A stretch of 64,000 nucleotides of DNA. Origin: Candidatus Peregrinibacteria bacterium (GTDB lineage Bacteria; Patescibacteriota; Gracilibacteria; Peribacterales; Peribacteraceae). The DNA lies in contig JABGQH010000013.1 of the NCBI GenBank assembly GCA_018648865.1, forward strand, positions 124,001 through 188,000, written 5' to 3'. Shown here piece after piece: positions 19,739 through 29,702 of the stretch (position 1 is its first letter; every line of letters begins with the position of its first letter). A program made the translations under genes and the position numbers. The notes beneath the pieces were generated by a model. That model saw only the letters and a list, made by a program, of their open reading frames with translations. It did no database searches and was not told the DNA's origin.

Positions 19739-20104
19739 ATGCCAAATCCTGAAGAAAATAGAACACCAGACGATAAAATAAACGGCAATAGAAACCCTAG
19801 ACTCATCATAGAAGCAACTCGCGGGTCAGAAAGATTTATAATAAATAGAACTAACGCAATTAGAAAAGCTGTTTTAGACAAATTAGCTGAAAGTACACCA
19901 ACCCCATATCACATAGAAGGAATAGCAGAGATTAGAATAGAAGGAGAAGAACCTCTAACTGTTAATCAGTTACTATTGCAACGCAGGGGTAAAACCTATG
20001 AGATACTGGCCGCATCTAGTTTTGGGGAGCCAGTTCCAGTAGAAAAAAGAAAAGATCCTGAAAAGAAAAAGAAGGAACCATGGCGACCATGGAAAAGAAA
20101 ATAG
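19739..20104 (+). CDS. Hypothetical protein, basic C-terminus
   Basis: 121-aa ORF, no recognised domain. Confidence 0.5.
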   Translation: MPNPEENRTPDDKINGNRNPRLIIEATRGSERFIINRTNAIRKAVLDKLAESTPTPYHIEGIAEIRIEGEEPLTVNQLLLQRRGKTYEILAASSFGEPVPVEKRKDPEKKKKEPWRPWKRK

Positions 20105-20236
20105 CCTAAAAAAAGGCCTATAAAATAACCTATAAACACCACGTATTTTTAATACAGAATAATCTGCTAGTTTTTTAAGATTTGGCCGCCTCCACTACAT
20201 AAAGTAGGGAGGCGACCGAATTAGGAAGGCTGTGAA

Positions 20237-20347
20237 TCAGCGGTCCTTGTTGTGAGAATTTGAGGCTTTTCCTTTTTGAACATTACCTCGATTTCTTTTC
20301 CCACGCTTTCCATGACCGTGTCCACGATTCTTCTGCTCATTGGCCAT
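20237..20347 (-). CDS. 36-aa basic peptide (not in ORF track)
   Basis: MANEQKNRGHGHGKRGKRNRGNVQKGKASNSHNKDR; AGGAGGG 6 nt before ATG; candidate promoter TTGACT-16-TAGTAT about 150 nt upstream. Confidence 0.6.
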   Translation of the reverse strand: MANEQKNRGHGHGKRGKRNRGNVQKGKASNSHNKDR

Positions 20348-20496
20348 AATAGGCCCTCCTAAAAAAATTTCGAAACCCAAATTGAGTTCCAATTAACCTA
20401 GCGGCCTGCAGACCGCTACCCACTTAAAAGCAGGTTACTCTGTACATAATCTATGTTTTTAAGGAGCAAAACGTATGTACTGATTTATCGATACAA

Positions 20497-20524
20497 ATAC
20501 TATCACTGCGCTAAGCAGAGTCAA
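20497..20524 (-). promoter_or_regulatory. Candidate promoter of the 36-aa peptide
   Basis: Minus strand TTGACT, 16-bp spacer, TAGTAT. Confidence 0.45.
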
Positions 20525-20619
20525 TTATTACAATAGAACAAACTTATTAAAGTAAATAGTATAACTTATTTAAGTTAAGTCAAGTAGCAATATTCTTCAT
20601 AAAATTTACTCACTGGATT

Positions 20620-20643
20620 CATCAATTAATCAATTAATTGATG
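20620..20643. other. Perfect 11-bp inverted repeat
   Basis: CATCAATTAAT-CA-ATTAATTGATG. Confidence 0.6.
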
Positions 20644-20782
20644 AGTTGGTGTGGTACCTCAAAACTATACGGTAACTGCTAAATTATTATTCTATATAAC
20701 CCCCTCTCCCCAACCCTCTCCCCACGGGAGAGGGAGACGAAATCCAAATAACTTTTTGAAATACGCTTAATCTTATTCTTAT

Positions 20783-20870
20783 AGCTCAAAGCTTAAGTCT
20801 TAAAGCTATTTAAACTGCTTCACCAAACTTCGTCCTTTGGACTTCGCTTGGCACGCTGTTTTACTGGTAA
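20783..20870. repeat. Heptamer plus octamer arrays with hairpin
   Basis: AGCTCAAAGCTTAAGTCTTAAAGCT followed by ACTGCTTC/CTGTTTTACTG units and CCAAACTTCGTCC-TTT-GGACTTCGCTTGG. Confidence 0.65.
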
Positions 20871-20871
20871 A

Positions 20872-22125
20872 TCAGGTTCCCTCTTCCCAGCTTGCTAGAT
20901 ACTCTTTTTGCTCATCTGTAAGCTCATCTATATCTAGACCCATAGCTTCTAATTGAAGAGTTGCAATAGCATCGTCTATCTCTGGTGGTAGAGTAATAAC
21001 ATCGTTTTCTAACTTACCTCTATTCTTTGCCAAGAACTCACAAGCCAAAGCTTGTCCACAAAAACTCAAACTCATTACTTCACTTGGGTGTCCTTCTGCA
21101 GAAGCCAAGTTAACTAAACGTCCTTCGCCCGCGACATATATAACTCTTCCATTCTTTAGGGAATACTCATCTAGGTAATGGCGAACACGACGCTTGCTGG
21201 TGCTTACTTCATCTAGCTCAGCTATCGCTATCTCGTTATCAAAGTGACCAGAGTTAGCTAGAACTGTTCCATCTTTCATTTGCTCTATGTGCTCTGTTCT
21301 AATCACATGCTTGTTTCCAGTTACTGTTACAAAAATATTTCCTAGTTTAGCTGCATCTTCCATCTTCATTACACGGTTACCATCCATTGCAGCTTGCAAT
21401 GCACAGAATGAATCAACCTCTGTAACAATTACATTTGCTCCAAGTCCTTTAGCTCTCATTGCAACACCTTTACCACAACTACCATAGCCAACTACTACAA
21501 CTGTAGTACCTGCAACTAATATATTTGTAGAACGCAGTATTCCATCAAATGTAGATTGCCCCGTTCCATAATAGTTATCCATTAGATGCTTTGTCTTATT
21601 ATCGTTTACAGCAATCATAGGAATTTTTAGTGCTCCATCTTTTTTCATTGCATGTAGGCGGATAATTCCTGTTGTTGTTTCTTCGCATCCTCCAATTATT
21701 CCCTCTAATTGTTCAGGATATTTTTGGTGTATCAAAGTAACCAGATCACAACCATCATCAATAGTAATTTGAGGTTTGGTAGCAGCTACTTCGTTTAAGT
21801 ATGTGTAGTAATCCTCTGTTGTTTCCCCTTTGTATGCCCAAACACTTACACCCTCTTCTTCTGCAAGGGCTGCAGCTATGTCGTCTTGTGTACTAAGTGG
21901 ATTACAACCTGTAATTGCAACCTTTGCGCCACCTGCAACAAGCGTACGAACTAAGATTCCTGTTTCTTTAGTTACATGCAAAGCCATACCAATGGTTAGG
22001 CCTTCTAGTGGTTTTTCTTCTGCAAAATAATCACGAACTTTGCATAATGCTCCCATTCGCTTTTCTGCAATTTCTAAATTAAGTCTGCCTTGCTCGGCAA
22101 GAGATGGATCTTTGATTGATGACAT
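20872..22125 (-). CDS. ahcY: S-adenosylhomocysteine hydrolase
   Basis: GMALHVTKETGILVRTL, AGTTVVVVGYGSCGKGVAMRAKGLGA, VTVTGNKHVI, NSGHFDNEI. Confidence 0.95.
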   Translation of the reverse strand: MSSIKDPSLAEQGRLNLEIAEKRMGALCKVRDYFAEEKPLEGLTIGMALHVTKETGILVRTLVAGGAKVAITGCNPLSTQDDIAAALAEEEGVSVWAYKGETTEDYYTYLNEVAATKPQITIDDGCDLVTLIHQKYPEQLEGIIGGCEETTTGIIRLHAMKKDGALKIPMIAVNDNKTKHLMDNYYGTGQSTFDGILRSTNILVAGTTVVVVGYGSCGKGVAMRAKGLGANVIVTEVDSFCALQAAMDGNRVMKMEDAAKLGNIFVTVTGNKHVIRTEHIEQMKDGTVLANSGHFDNEIAIAELDEVSTSKRRVRHYLDEYSLKNGRVIYVAGEGRLVNLASAEGHPSEVMSLSFCGQALACEFLAKNRGKLENDVITLPPEIDDAIATLQLEAMGLDIDELTDEQKEYLASWEEGT

Positions 22126-22203
22126 AAAATTATAAGGAAATTTCGAAATGAAGTGTACCGACTGTTTTGCCTATATGCGACAAAGAAGTAAGGAAATCAA
22201 ATA

Positions 22204-23157
22204 CTACCATTTAGGCAACTCTTCTCCGTATGCTGATTTAGCTCTGCTTTTTAGGGCATCAATATCTAAATTTTTAAGGAGAGTTCCACGTTGTTCAACA
22301 GCAAAAGACCCCATTGCTGCGCCTAGCCTGCCTATATCTTTAAATGACCATCCAGAATCTAGTCCAAACAGCAATCCTGAGCGAAGGGCATCCCCTGCAC
22401 CAGTTGGATTAATTACTGAGCCTGCTTTGCAGGCTGGTATTTTAATTTCTTCTTCTTTGGTAATTATTCTCAAGCCATCTTCTCCCATTGTAATAACCAA
22501 AAAATCTAACTGATCAATAATATCTTGCTCAGAAGTATTTAACCTATCTGCAATAGAGTTCCACTCATAAGAATTAACTATCAACGCATTGCAATTATCT
22601 ATGCCTCGTTTAAGTTCATCGTCTCCAAATGAAAGTAATTGTTGCCCTGGATCAAATATTACTGGGATTTCGTTTTCGCAACACCAATCTATAGCTTTCA
22701 TCATAAGTGATGCATCCCTAGGGGAAACAATCGCATAAGAAATGTCTTCTTTTTGACTAGAAAGATCTGGCCATTTACCAGCTGCATCTGCACCAGGATG
22801 AAAGAATATTATATGGCGTTCACTTGTATCTGTTGCCAAGATTGCCGTTGCAGTCATTTTGCCTGTAACACGATCAATATATGAAACATCTATTCCTTTA
22901 TTAGATAACAAAGAAAGATATTCATCCCCATCGTCACCAACGCTAGATACAAGAATTGGATCTCCTCCTAATAATTGTAAATTATATGCAATATTTGAAC
23001 CGGTACCTCCGTAATGCCTCTCGAAATGAGGTGTAACAAATGCCAAAGACATAGAATCTAAAGAGGATGGATCTATACCATCTGTAAATGATCCATCGTA
23101 ATTTAGGAGCAAATCGTAAGCGATTGAACCTGTGATAAGGAGTTTTGTTGTAGCCAT
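22204..23157 (-). CDS. PfkB-family carbohydrate/adenosine kinase-like
   Basis: HYGGTGSNIAYNLQLLGG; NPTGAGDALRSGLLFGL. Confidence 0.92.
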   Translation of the reverse strand: MATTKLLITGSIAYDLLLNYDGSFTDGIDPSSLDSMSLAFVTPHFERHYGGTGSNIAYNLQLLGGDPILVSSVGDDGDEYLSLLSNKGIDVSYIDRVTGKMTATAILATDTSERHIIFFHPGADAAGKWPDLSSQKEDISYAIVSPRDASLMMKAIDWCCENEIPVIFDPGQQLLSFGDDELKRGIDNCNALIVNSYEWNSIADRLNTSEQDIIDQLDFLVITMGEDGLRIITKEEEIKIPACKAGSVINPTGAGDALRSGLLFGLDSGWSFKDIGRLGAAMGSFAVEQRGTLLKNLDIDALKSRAKSAYGEELPKW

Positions 23158-23163
23158 ATGTAA

Positions 23164-23222
23164 AGTTATGAGTTATGAGCTGGGAAAAGACATGAGCTTT
23201 AAGCTTTAAGCTTTGAGTAAAA
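23164..23222. repeat. Heptamer array (left flank of IVP-like ORF)
   Basis: AGTTATG-AGTTATG-AGCTGGG ... AGCTTTA-AGCTTTA-AGCTTTG-AGTAAAA; overlaps ORF C-terminal codons. Confidence 0.75.
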
Positions 23223-23558
23223 AGAGTGCAACATACGACCAATTTCTTCAGTTAATTTTACTAATTCATCTCGTTGCTCAGAAGAAATGTATTCAAACTC
23301 ATAGGAAAGTAATATTTGTGTTTCCAGCTCAGCTAAAGATCCACGAGAAATTAATATAAAATTAGAAAATTCCTTATCAGAAGATCTTTGACTTCCTTCG
23401 GCAATATTTGAAGGAATAGAAACGGAACATCTCCTCATTTGAGATATAAGTCCATATTGTTCTTCTGTTGGAAAAAGTTTTGTCACTGAATACGTCTTTT
23501 TAGCCAAATCCATAGATTTAACCCAAATTTGTAACTTCTTATAAGACATTCCAATCAT
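23199..23558 (-). CDS. Four-helix bundle protein (S23/IVP-like)
   Basis: YKKLQIWVKSMDLAKKTYSVTKLFPTEEQYGLISQMRRCSVSIPSNIAEGSQR. Confidence 0.95.
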   Translation of the reverse strand: MIGMSYKKLQIWVKSMDLAKKTYSVTKLFPTEEQYGLISQMRRCSVSIPSNIAEGSQRSSDKEFSNFILISRGSLAELETQILLSYEFEYISSEQRDELVKLTEEIGRMLHSFYSKLKA

Positions 23559-23564
23559 GTAAAC

Positions 23565-23599
23565 AGCTTAAAGCTCAAAGCTTAAAGCTCAAAGCTATT
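23565..23599. repeat. Heptamer array (right flank, inverted relative to left)
   Basis: AGCTTAA-AGCTCAA-AGCTTAA-AGCTCAA-AGCTATT. Confidence 0.8.
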
Positions 23600-23638
23600 T
23601 AGGTGACATCTTTATTTCCAATCTCTAGACTAGTCTTA

Positions 23639-24961
23639 ATGAATCTCTCAGTAATTGGTACCGGGTATGTAGGCCTTGTTTCTGCGGCTTGTTTTGCAGA
23701 GCTGGGGCACACTGTTATTGGTGTAGATATAGACGAAGATAAGGTTAAAAAGCTAAAAAATGGAGAATGTATTATTTATGAACCAGGGCTAGAGGAAGTA
23801 TTAGAAAGAAATTTGAAAAGTGGAAGGTTATCTTTCACTACAGATCTAAAGGAAGCACTCCCAACAAGCACTGTTGTATTTAGTGCTGTTGCCACCCCGC
23901 CTAATGAAGATTTTTCTGCAGACTTAAAAGCAGTATTTATAGTTGCCCAGACGGTAGCAAAATATGCAGATCACGATTTGGTATTTGTAAATAAATCTAC
24001 TGTGCCAGTTGGTACAGGTAAAAAGTGTCAAAAATTAATTTCAGATACCTTAAAAGAGAGAGGTGTAACACACCATATCCCTGTTGTATCTAATCCCGAG
24101 TTCCTACGAGAAGGCTCTGCTGTAATGGACACATTACAGCCAGACAGAATAGTAGTTGGAATTAACGGAGACGACTGGTCAAAAGAAATTATAGATGAGC
24201 TATATCAACCGTTAACCAGAGTTGGTAAGCCAATGGTACACATGGACAGAGAAAGTGCAGAGATTGTGAAGTACGCAAGCAATGCGTTCTTGGCTACTAA
24301 AATTTCTTTTATAAACATGCTCTCTGAGCTTTGTGAACACACTGGAGCAAATGTGCGCAATGTTGCAAAAGGAATGGGTCTAGACGATCGCATAGGACCA
24401 CGTTTCTTGCATGCAGGTATTGGGTATGGAGGTAGTTGTTTCCCTAAAGATGTAAAAGCACTAATTGCACTAAGTAAAGAAACAGGCATACCTCTACCAA
24501 TAGTTCAGTCTACTTATGAGGTAAATCAGCATCAAAGAGATCGTTTCTTTAAAAAAGTACTAGATATACTCCCAGAGAAAGCAACTGTAGGACTTTGGGG
24601 GCTCAGTTTTAAACCAAAAACAGATGATATGCGGGAAGCCCCAGCATCTGATCTAATTATTGCGCTAGAAAAAGCAGGACACACAGTAAAAGCATTTGAT
24701 CCAATAGCTATGGATAATGCAAAAGCACTTCATCCAAATATTCAGTATGTTTCATCCCCTATGGAAGCAGCTAAAGATGCAAATACAGTAGTTCTGCTAA
24801 CTGAATGGGACGTATTTAGAGGTGTAAATATGGAGGAATTAAGCAATACAATGAAGGGGAAACATCTATTTGATGGAAGAAATATTTACGATGCACAGGA
24901 GGCCAAAAATGCAGGTCTTAAATACATTGGTATAGGAGTTAGTACATCAACCAAATCATGA
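23639..24961 (+). CDS. UDP-glucose/GDP-mannose dehydrogenase family
   Basis: MNLSVIGTGYVGLVSAACFAELGH...GIGYGGSCFPKD; stop overlaps next start (ATGA). Confidence 0.93.
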   Translation: MNLSVIGTGYVGLVSAACFAELGHTVIGVDIDEDKVKKLKNGECIIYEPGLEEVLERNLKSGRLSFTTDLKEALPTSTVVFSAVATPPNEDFSADLKAVFIVAQTVAKYADHDLVFVNKSTVPVGTGKKCQKLISDTLKERGVTHHIPVVSNPEFLREGSAVMDTLQPDRIVVGINGDDWSKEIIDELYQPLTRVGKPMVHMDRESAEIVKYASNAFLATKISFINMLSELCEHTGANVRNVAKGMGLDDRIGPRFLHAGIGYGGSCFPKDVKALIALSKETGIPLPIVQSTYEVNQHQRDRFFKKVLDILPEKATVGLWGLSFKPKTDDMREAPASDLIIALEKAGHTVKAFDPIAMDNAKALHPNIQYVSSPMEAAKDANTVVLLTEWDVFRGVNMEELSNTMKGKHLFDGRNIYDAQEAKNAGLKYIGIGVSTSTKS

Positions 24962-25926
24962 ACATCCTACTAACAGGATCGGCAGGATTTATTGGGTTTC
25001 ACACAGCCAAGGCACTACTTGATCGTGGAGATAACGTAATTGGATTAGATAATTTTAATAAGTATTACGATCCAAAGCTAAAAGAGTTACGAACTAAGAT
25101 TCTTAAAAAATATGAAAATTTCACTCTAATTAGAGGAGATATAAAAGACATGAATAAACTAGAGGAAGCTTTCAAATTACTCGCAGTTGGTGATCTAGCT
25201 CAAACTAGAGTTTGCCACTTGGCTGCGCAAGCAGGAGTTCGTCATTCTATTGAACATCCAGATGAGTTTATTAAAGACAATATTGGGGGGACACAAAACG
25301 TACTTGAACTATGTAAGAAATATAAAATTGGAGGAATGATCTACGCTAGTTCTAGCTCTGTTTATGGGGATGCAACAGAGACACTTTTTCAAGAAGATCA
25401 AAATACAGATCATCAAGTCTCTTTATATGGAATGACAAAAAAGGCTAATGAATTACAAGCAAGCGTATATAACAATTTGTTTGGTCTACATGTAACTGGG
25501 CTTAGATTCTTTACGGTTTACGGACCACTCGGCAGACCAGACATGGCTCTGTATCTTTTCACTAATTGGATTGCTAGAGGTCAACCAATGCAGGTATTTG
25601 GACAAGGAAAAATGAGACGTGATTTCACATATGTAGATGATATTGTCTCTGGAATAATCGCATCGATTGATAAGAACTATCCGTGTGAAGTTTTCAATTT
25701 AGGAGGAGGCAAAACAGAAGAATTGATGGATTACATAAGCACTGTAGAAAAAGCATTTGGCAAAGAAGGAAAGAAAGAATTCCTGCCAATGCAGCAAGGT
25801 GATGTAGTTCAAACCTCTGCAGACATTAGCAAAGCACGTGAAATGCTAGGATACGCTCCAAAAACACATATAAATGAAGGAATACCAAAATTCGTTGAGT
25901 GGTATAAGGAATATCACCAGCTTTAA
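24958..25926 (+). CDS. NAD-dependent epimerase (UDP-glucuronate 4-epimerase-like)
   Basis: GSAGFIGFHTAKALL...SSSSVYGD...YGMTKKANE...GRPDMALYLFTNWI. Confidence 0.9.
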   Translation: MNILLTGSAGFIGFHTAKALLDRGDNVIGLDNFNKYYDPKLKELRTKILKKYENFTLIRGDIKDMNKLEEAFKLLAVGDLAQTRVCHLAAQAGVRHSIEHPDEFIKDNIGGTQNVLELCKKYKIGGMIYASSSSVYGDATETLFQEDQNTDHQVSLYGMTKKANELQASVYNNLFGLHVTGLRFFTVYGPLGRPDMALYLFTNWIARGQPMQVFGQGKMRRDFTYVDDIVSGIIASIDKNYPCEVFNLGGGKTEELMDYISTVEKAFGKEGKKEFLPMQQGDVVQTSADISKAREMLGYAPKTHINEGIPKFVEWYKEYHQL

Positions 25927-25953
25927 GCTATAAGCGGTTAGCTTTAAGTAAAA
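25919..25953. repeat. Heptamer array containing the epimerase stop codon
   Basis: AGCTTTA-AGCTATA-AGCGGTT-AGCTTTA-AGTAAAA. Confidence 0.75.
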
Positions 25954-25993
25954 AATATTTAGGAACAAATAAGTAACTATGATTTATTTGATT

Positions 25994-26027
25994 GCTCAAA
26001 GCTTAAGTCTTAAAGCTCAAAGCTTTT
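25994..26027. repeat. Heptamer array containing the stop codon of the minus-strand ORF
   Basis: GCTCAAAGCTTAAGTCTTAAAGCTCAAAGCTTTTCA; 24 nt identical to the array at 20784. Confidence 0.75.
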
Positions 26028-27183
26028 CAAGTACTACAAATGGCTCTTCTATTAAAACAGAAAATCCTTCTATCTCTTCACATTCTTCTAAGCATACGAT
26101 TATAGATGCATCTTCTATAAGTTTTTCTTTATAAGATCGAACTGGCTGCCTTAATTCATACTGCCATTCATGACCATAACTTCCATTAATTAATACCGTT
26201 CCATCAATCCCATTTATATAAGACGAAACAACTCGAGCAGCAGACGGTTCCACACTTGGCCCATATTGCAAATACATTCCAAGTGCTACAAATGCAATTA
26301 AGAAAATCCTAGATTTACAGCTACAAAGCAGCCGAGGAGTAGACAACGCTCCTGCGATGAAAAGTGGAGTAAACAAAATCGCATAATACATTCGAAATGA
26401 CAGCAATACATAAATACAAACAAGGAGCATGCTGAAAAGCAAATCCCACCTCTTTTTTACTATCATCCCAACTGTGCCAAGTGCGCTTAAAACAACACTT
26501 CCCCCCACTGCCCAAAGTAAGAATAAATATTCAAGCTTTTGGCTAGCAGGCAAAGACGTATTCTGCGATCCAGCAGAAAACATGCTTACGACTACAAGCG
26601 GATTTGTAATTGTATAAACAGATAGGAGTAATAATGGAAGACCCACGCAAATATATTTTTTGCTTTTAGAAATATCCGATCTAAAAAATAGAATAAAAAC
26701 AATCGGCACATAAAGCGCTGCTTGATACGCAGTAAATAAACTAATTAACCAGAATAATGAAACAATTGCAGGAAAGCGATTAACAATATTTGGTCTGGTG
26801 AGCAACCAAAGGAATATTAGTCCTTGAATCGCGGTAATTGGAGCCATCATTATAGTTCCTGCTTGCAACAATACTGCTGCAGAAAGTAACCAATAGAGCA
26901 TTATAAATTTCCTTTGTCCACTTAATAAGCCTCTTGCCATGTCCCTCACAATCCAAACTGACTGTATTACGATTGTTGCGATTATAATTCTCCAAAATAC
27001 TTCTTGAAAAGATAAAAATTCAGTTTGGCTCATTATCCATCTTAATAATGGAGGATGAGGATACGGAATATTTAAAAGATACTTCGCTTCGTCTGTTCTA
27101 ACTCCATATGAAAGTTGAACTACAACAAGTAGCAATGCATACAATTGAAACATAAGGCCAGAAATTAAGTGCTTAGCTTTCAT
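26017..27183 (-). CDS. Multi-TM membrane protein, GT-C glycosyltransferase-like
   Basis: Polytopic; YPHPPLLRWIM near N-terminus. Confidence 0.65.
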   Translation of the reverse strand: MKAKHLISGLMFQLYALLLVVVQLSYGVRTDEAKYLLNIPYPHPPLLRWIMSQTEFLSFQEVFWRIIIATIVIQSVWIVRDMARGLLSGQRKFIMLYWLLSAAVLLQAGTIMMAPITAIQGLIFLWLLTRPNIVNRFPAIVSLFWLISLFTAYQAALYVPIVFILFFRSDISKSKKYICVGLPLLLLSVYTITNPLVVVSMFSAGSQNTSLPASQKLEYLFLLWAVGGSVVLSALGTVGMIVKKRWDLLFSMLLVCIYVLLSFRMYYAILFTPLFIAGALSTPRLLCSCKSRIFLIAFVALGMYLQYGPSVEPSAARVVSSYINGIDGTVLINGSYGHEWQYELRQPVRSYKEKLIEDASIIVCLEECEEIEGFSVLIEEPFVVLEKL

Positions 27184-27479
27184 TGATCTTCATTTACGGA
27201 GTAAAACTCATCACAAACCATGTTATCCAAACCTTTCTGGTGAATCCTTCTACAAATACGAAATTCATCTTTTCTTACAAATGCAGCTGAAAAATCAGAG
27301 ATTGGTAAACCATAATAATCTGATCTCTCTATTATTCTAGCTTTTACGTCGTTACGAATCTGAGCAGAGATATAAATGGGATATATAGACCAAATAGTTA
27401 CCAGTAATACAGAAGTTATTACTCCAAAAATCATCCATAGTGCCTGCCATTGATATTTCTGAATCCAGCTCATAAACAT
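27180..27479 (-). CDS. Small single-TM hypothetical protein
   Basis: 4-nt overlap with the next ORF on the strand. Confidence 0.5.
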   Translation of the reverse strand: MFMSWIQKYQWQALWMIFGVITSVLLVTIWSIYPIYISAQIRNDVKARIIERSDYYGLPISDFSAAFVRKDEFRICRRIHQKGLDNMVCDEFYSVNEDQ

Positions 27480-27485
27480 ATGATA

Positions 27486-27565
27486 ACTGTTTCACTGATT
27501 AACGGTCAAAAGTCGAAAGTCGAAAGTCTAAAAATCATTCGACCTTTGACCTTTAGACCTTCGAC
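27486..27565. repeat. Octamer units plus GTCGAAA heptamer array with opposed GACCTTT units
   Basis: GTCAAAA-GTCGAAA-GTCGAAA-GTCTAAA ... GACCTTT-GACCTTT-AGACCTT-CGAC. Confidence 0.75.
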
Positions 27566-27593
27566 ATCCTTGTCTTGGAGTAAGAATAATTAT

Positions 27594-28685
27594 TTATTGT
27601 TTCCAAGTAAACATTCTATTCATAGTATAGTTCCATATAACACCTGTAAACGCACCAACTATTACGCTAGCAAGTTCTGGGAATCCATTTGAGAATAAAA
27701 ATGCACTGACTGCATAATTAGCCAACGCCCCGAATAGGCAAGCGCCGTTAAATTTAAGCAATCCAGTAAATATAGAAATCCCACGCAATCTAGAATTAGA
27801 GAATGTCCAAATATTATTTAACCAAAAATTAAACAGAATTGCTGTTTCTGTTGCGCCAATTACAGAAAAAGAAAATCCACTAAATGTAAGATCCGAACCA
27901 TTTTTAAAGGCCATAGAGATAGCTGTAAACGCAGCAACATGAACTATTACACCCAACGAACCTACAAGACAGTATTTTACAAATACTAATGGAATTATTT
28001 TCCCAATAGTTACATCATATAAATATTCTAAAAACTCAATTTGGACCTTCCAAGAAAGCTTACTTTCACCGTGATGCCTTACAGAGAATGTAAATGGAAT
28101 TTCCTTTGCCTCTGTCTGCTTTGGTACATGGACCAAAATATCTAACAAGATTTTGAATCCCTTTGGGTTAAGTTTTGGAAGTGCTTTTTCGAAAACTGAT
28201 CTATGAACTGCAAAAAATCCACTCATAGGATCTTTAACAGAAACTGCACATAGTTTTTTTGCCAATTTAGTAGCGATACGACTCATCAAAAAACGACGCT
28301 CATCCCATTCTCCAACGCTTCCACCCTCTATATATCTTGATCCTATTGCAACACCCTTATTATCTAAAACAGATGAATATATCTCTGGCAAAATTGTATG
28401 GTCATGTTGACCATCTGCATCCATTACAGAAAGCACATCTCCTTTAGCCACTAAAAATCCATCAATAACTGCAGAAGAGAGACCTCTTCTATCTACACGT
28501 CTTAAAACATGTACGTTATCCATATCTTTAGATAGTTCCTGTGCAACCTTCCAAGTCCCATCAGGAGAATTGTCATCAACTATTATTATTTCATATTCAA
28601 TCTCTGAAAGAGTGTCTCTTAAAATAGGAATCATTTCCAAAATGTTGTCAGCCTCGTTGTAAGTTGGAAGTATTAAAGAAAGCAT
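27594..28685 (-). CDS. DPM1-like GT2 fused to GtrA-like domain
   Basis: LPTYNEADNI...VDDNSPDGTW...MDADGQHDH...; C-terminal TMs with FCLVGSLGVIVH-like GtrA pattern. Confidence 0.9.
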   Translation of the reverse strand: MLSLILPTYNEADNILEMIPILRDTLSEIEYEIIIVDDNSPDGTWKVAQELSKDMDNVHVLRRVDRRGLSSAVIDGFLVAKGDVLSVMDADGQHDHTILPEIYSSVLDNKGVAIGSRYIEGGSVGEWDERRFLMSRIATKLAKKLCAVSVKDPMSGFFAVHRSVFEKALPKLNPKGFKILLDILVHVPKQTEAKEIPFTFSVRHHGESKLSWKVQIEFLEYLYDVTIGKIIPLVFVKYCLVGSLGVIVHVAAFTAISMAFKNGSDLTFSGFSFSVIGATETAILFNFWLNNIWTFSNSRLRGISIFTGLLKFNGACLFGALANYAVSAFLFSNGFPELASVIVGAFTGVIWNYTMNRMFTWKQ

Positions 28686-28772
28686 TAACGTAAGTATGAA
28701 CCAAACATCTCAAACAAAGAAGAAAAATATTACGCAGAATTAAGAATTAATGCATAAAAGTTCTGATACTAT

Positions 28773-29702
28773 ATGGATAATATGAAAATTCTCGTTACAG
28801 GATGCTCTGGCACAATAGGAACAAGGCTCTGTGAAAAACTATTATCACAAGGGCAAGAGGTTGTTGGTGCAGACTGGGAACCATGCAAATGGAATACAGA
28901 AGTAGAACAAATCCGAATAGATTGTGACCTTCGTGATTCGCAAGCTTTAAAAGTTTTACCAACTGATATTGATCTAGTAATTCATTTGGCAGCAAACGCC
29001 AGAGTTTACGAATTGGTAGAAAACCCTGATCGTGCATTTGATAATGCACATTCCACATACAACACACTTGAATACGTTAGGAAAAATGGAATTAAAAAAT
29101 TCATGTTTGCCTCATCCAGAGAGACATACGGGAATATTAAAATAGAAGAAGATAAATATTCCGAAGATAAAGCAAACTTTGCTCATTGCGAAAGCCCATA
29201 CACTGCTAGCAAGATAGCCGGAGAAGCATTTACAGAGAGCTACAAGCGCTGTTATGACATAGAAACTATTATTTACAGATTCAGCAATGTTTATGGCATG
29301 TACGACGATTCTGTTCGTTTAATACCTCTATTTTTCAAACAAGTAAAAAATAATGAATTACTACATGTATTTGGAGAAAAGAAATATCTAGATTTCACGT
29401 ATATTGATGATTGTGTAGAGGGGATATTGCTTGGAATAGAAAAATGGGATCAAGCAAAAAATGATACCTACAATATCGCATACGGAGAAGGATCTAGTAT
29501 TTTGCATGTTGCAGAAAAGATGATAGAACTAACACAAAGCTCTTCTAAGATTTCTATTGAGCAGCCACGTACAGGAGAAGTAATTAAATACATAGCAGAT
29601 ACAACCAAAGCAGAAAAGAAATTAGGATTTAGCCCAAAAACTCCATTAGATGAAGGACTAGAAAAATCAGTAGAGTGGTACAGTAATTATTTCTCTTCGT
29701 GA
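28773..29702 (+). CDS. NAD-dependent epimerase/dehydratase
   Basis: [19 protein letters not shown]...ASSRETYGN...YTASKIAGE. Confidence 0.9.
   Translation: MDNMKILVTGCSGTIGTRLCEKLLSQGQEVVGADWEPCKWNTEVEQIRIDCDLRDSQALKVLPTDIDLVIHLAANARVYELVENPDRAFDNAHSTYNTLEYVRKNGIKKFMFASSRETYGNIKIEEDKYSEDKANFAHCESPYTASKIAGEAFTESYKRCYDIETIIYRFSNVYGMYDDSVRLIPLFFKQVKNNELLHVFGEKKYLDFTYIDDCVEGILLGIEKWDQAKNDTYNIAYGEGSSILHVAEKMIELTQSSSKISIEQPRTGEVIKYIADTTKAEKKLGFSPKTPLDEGLEKSVEWYSNYFSS

Noticed and set aside
20703-20740. CCCCCTCTCCCC...GGGAGAGGG as an intrinsic terminator
   Set aside because: Inverted repeat is present but no T-tract follows on either strand; left uncalled.
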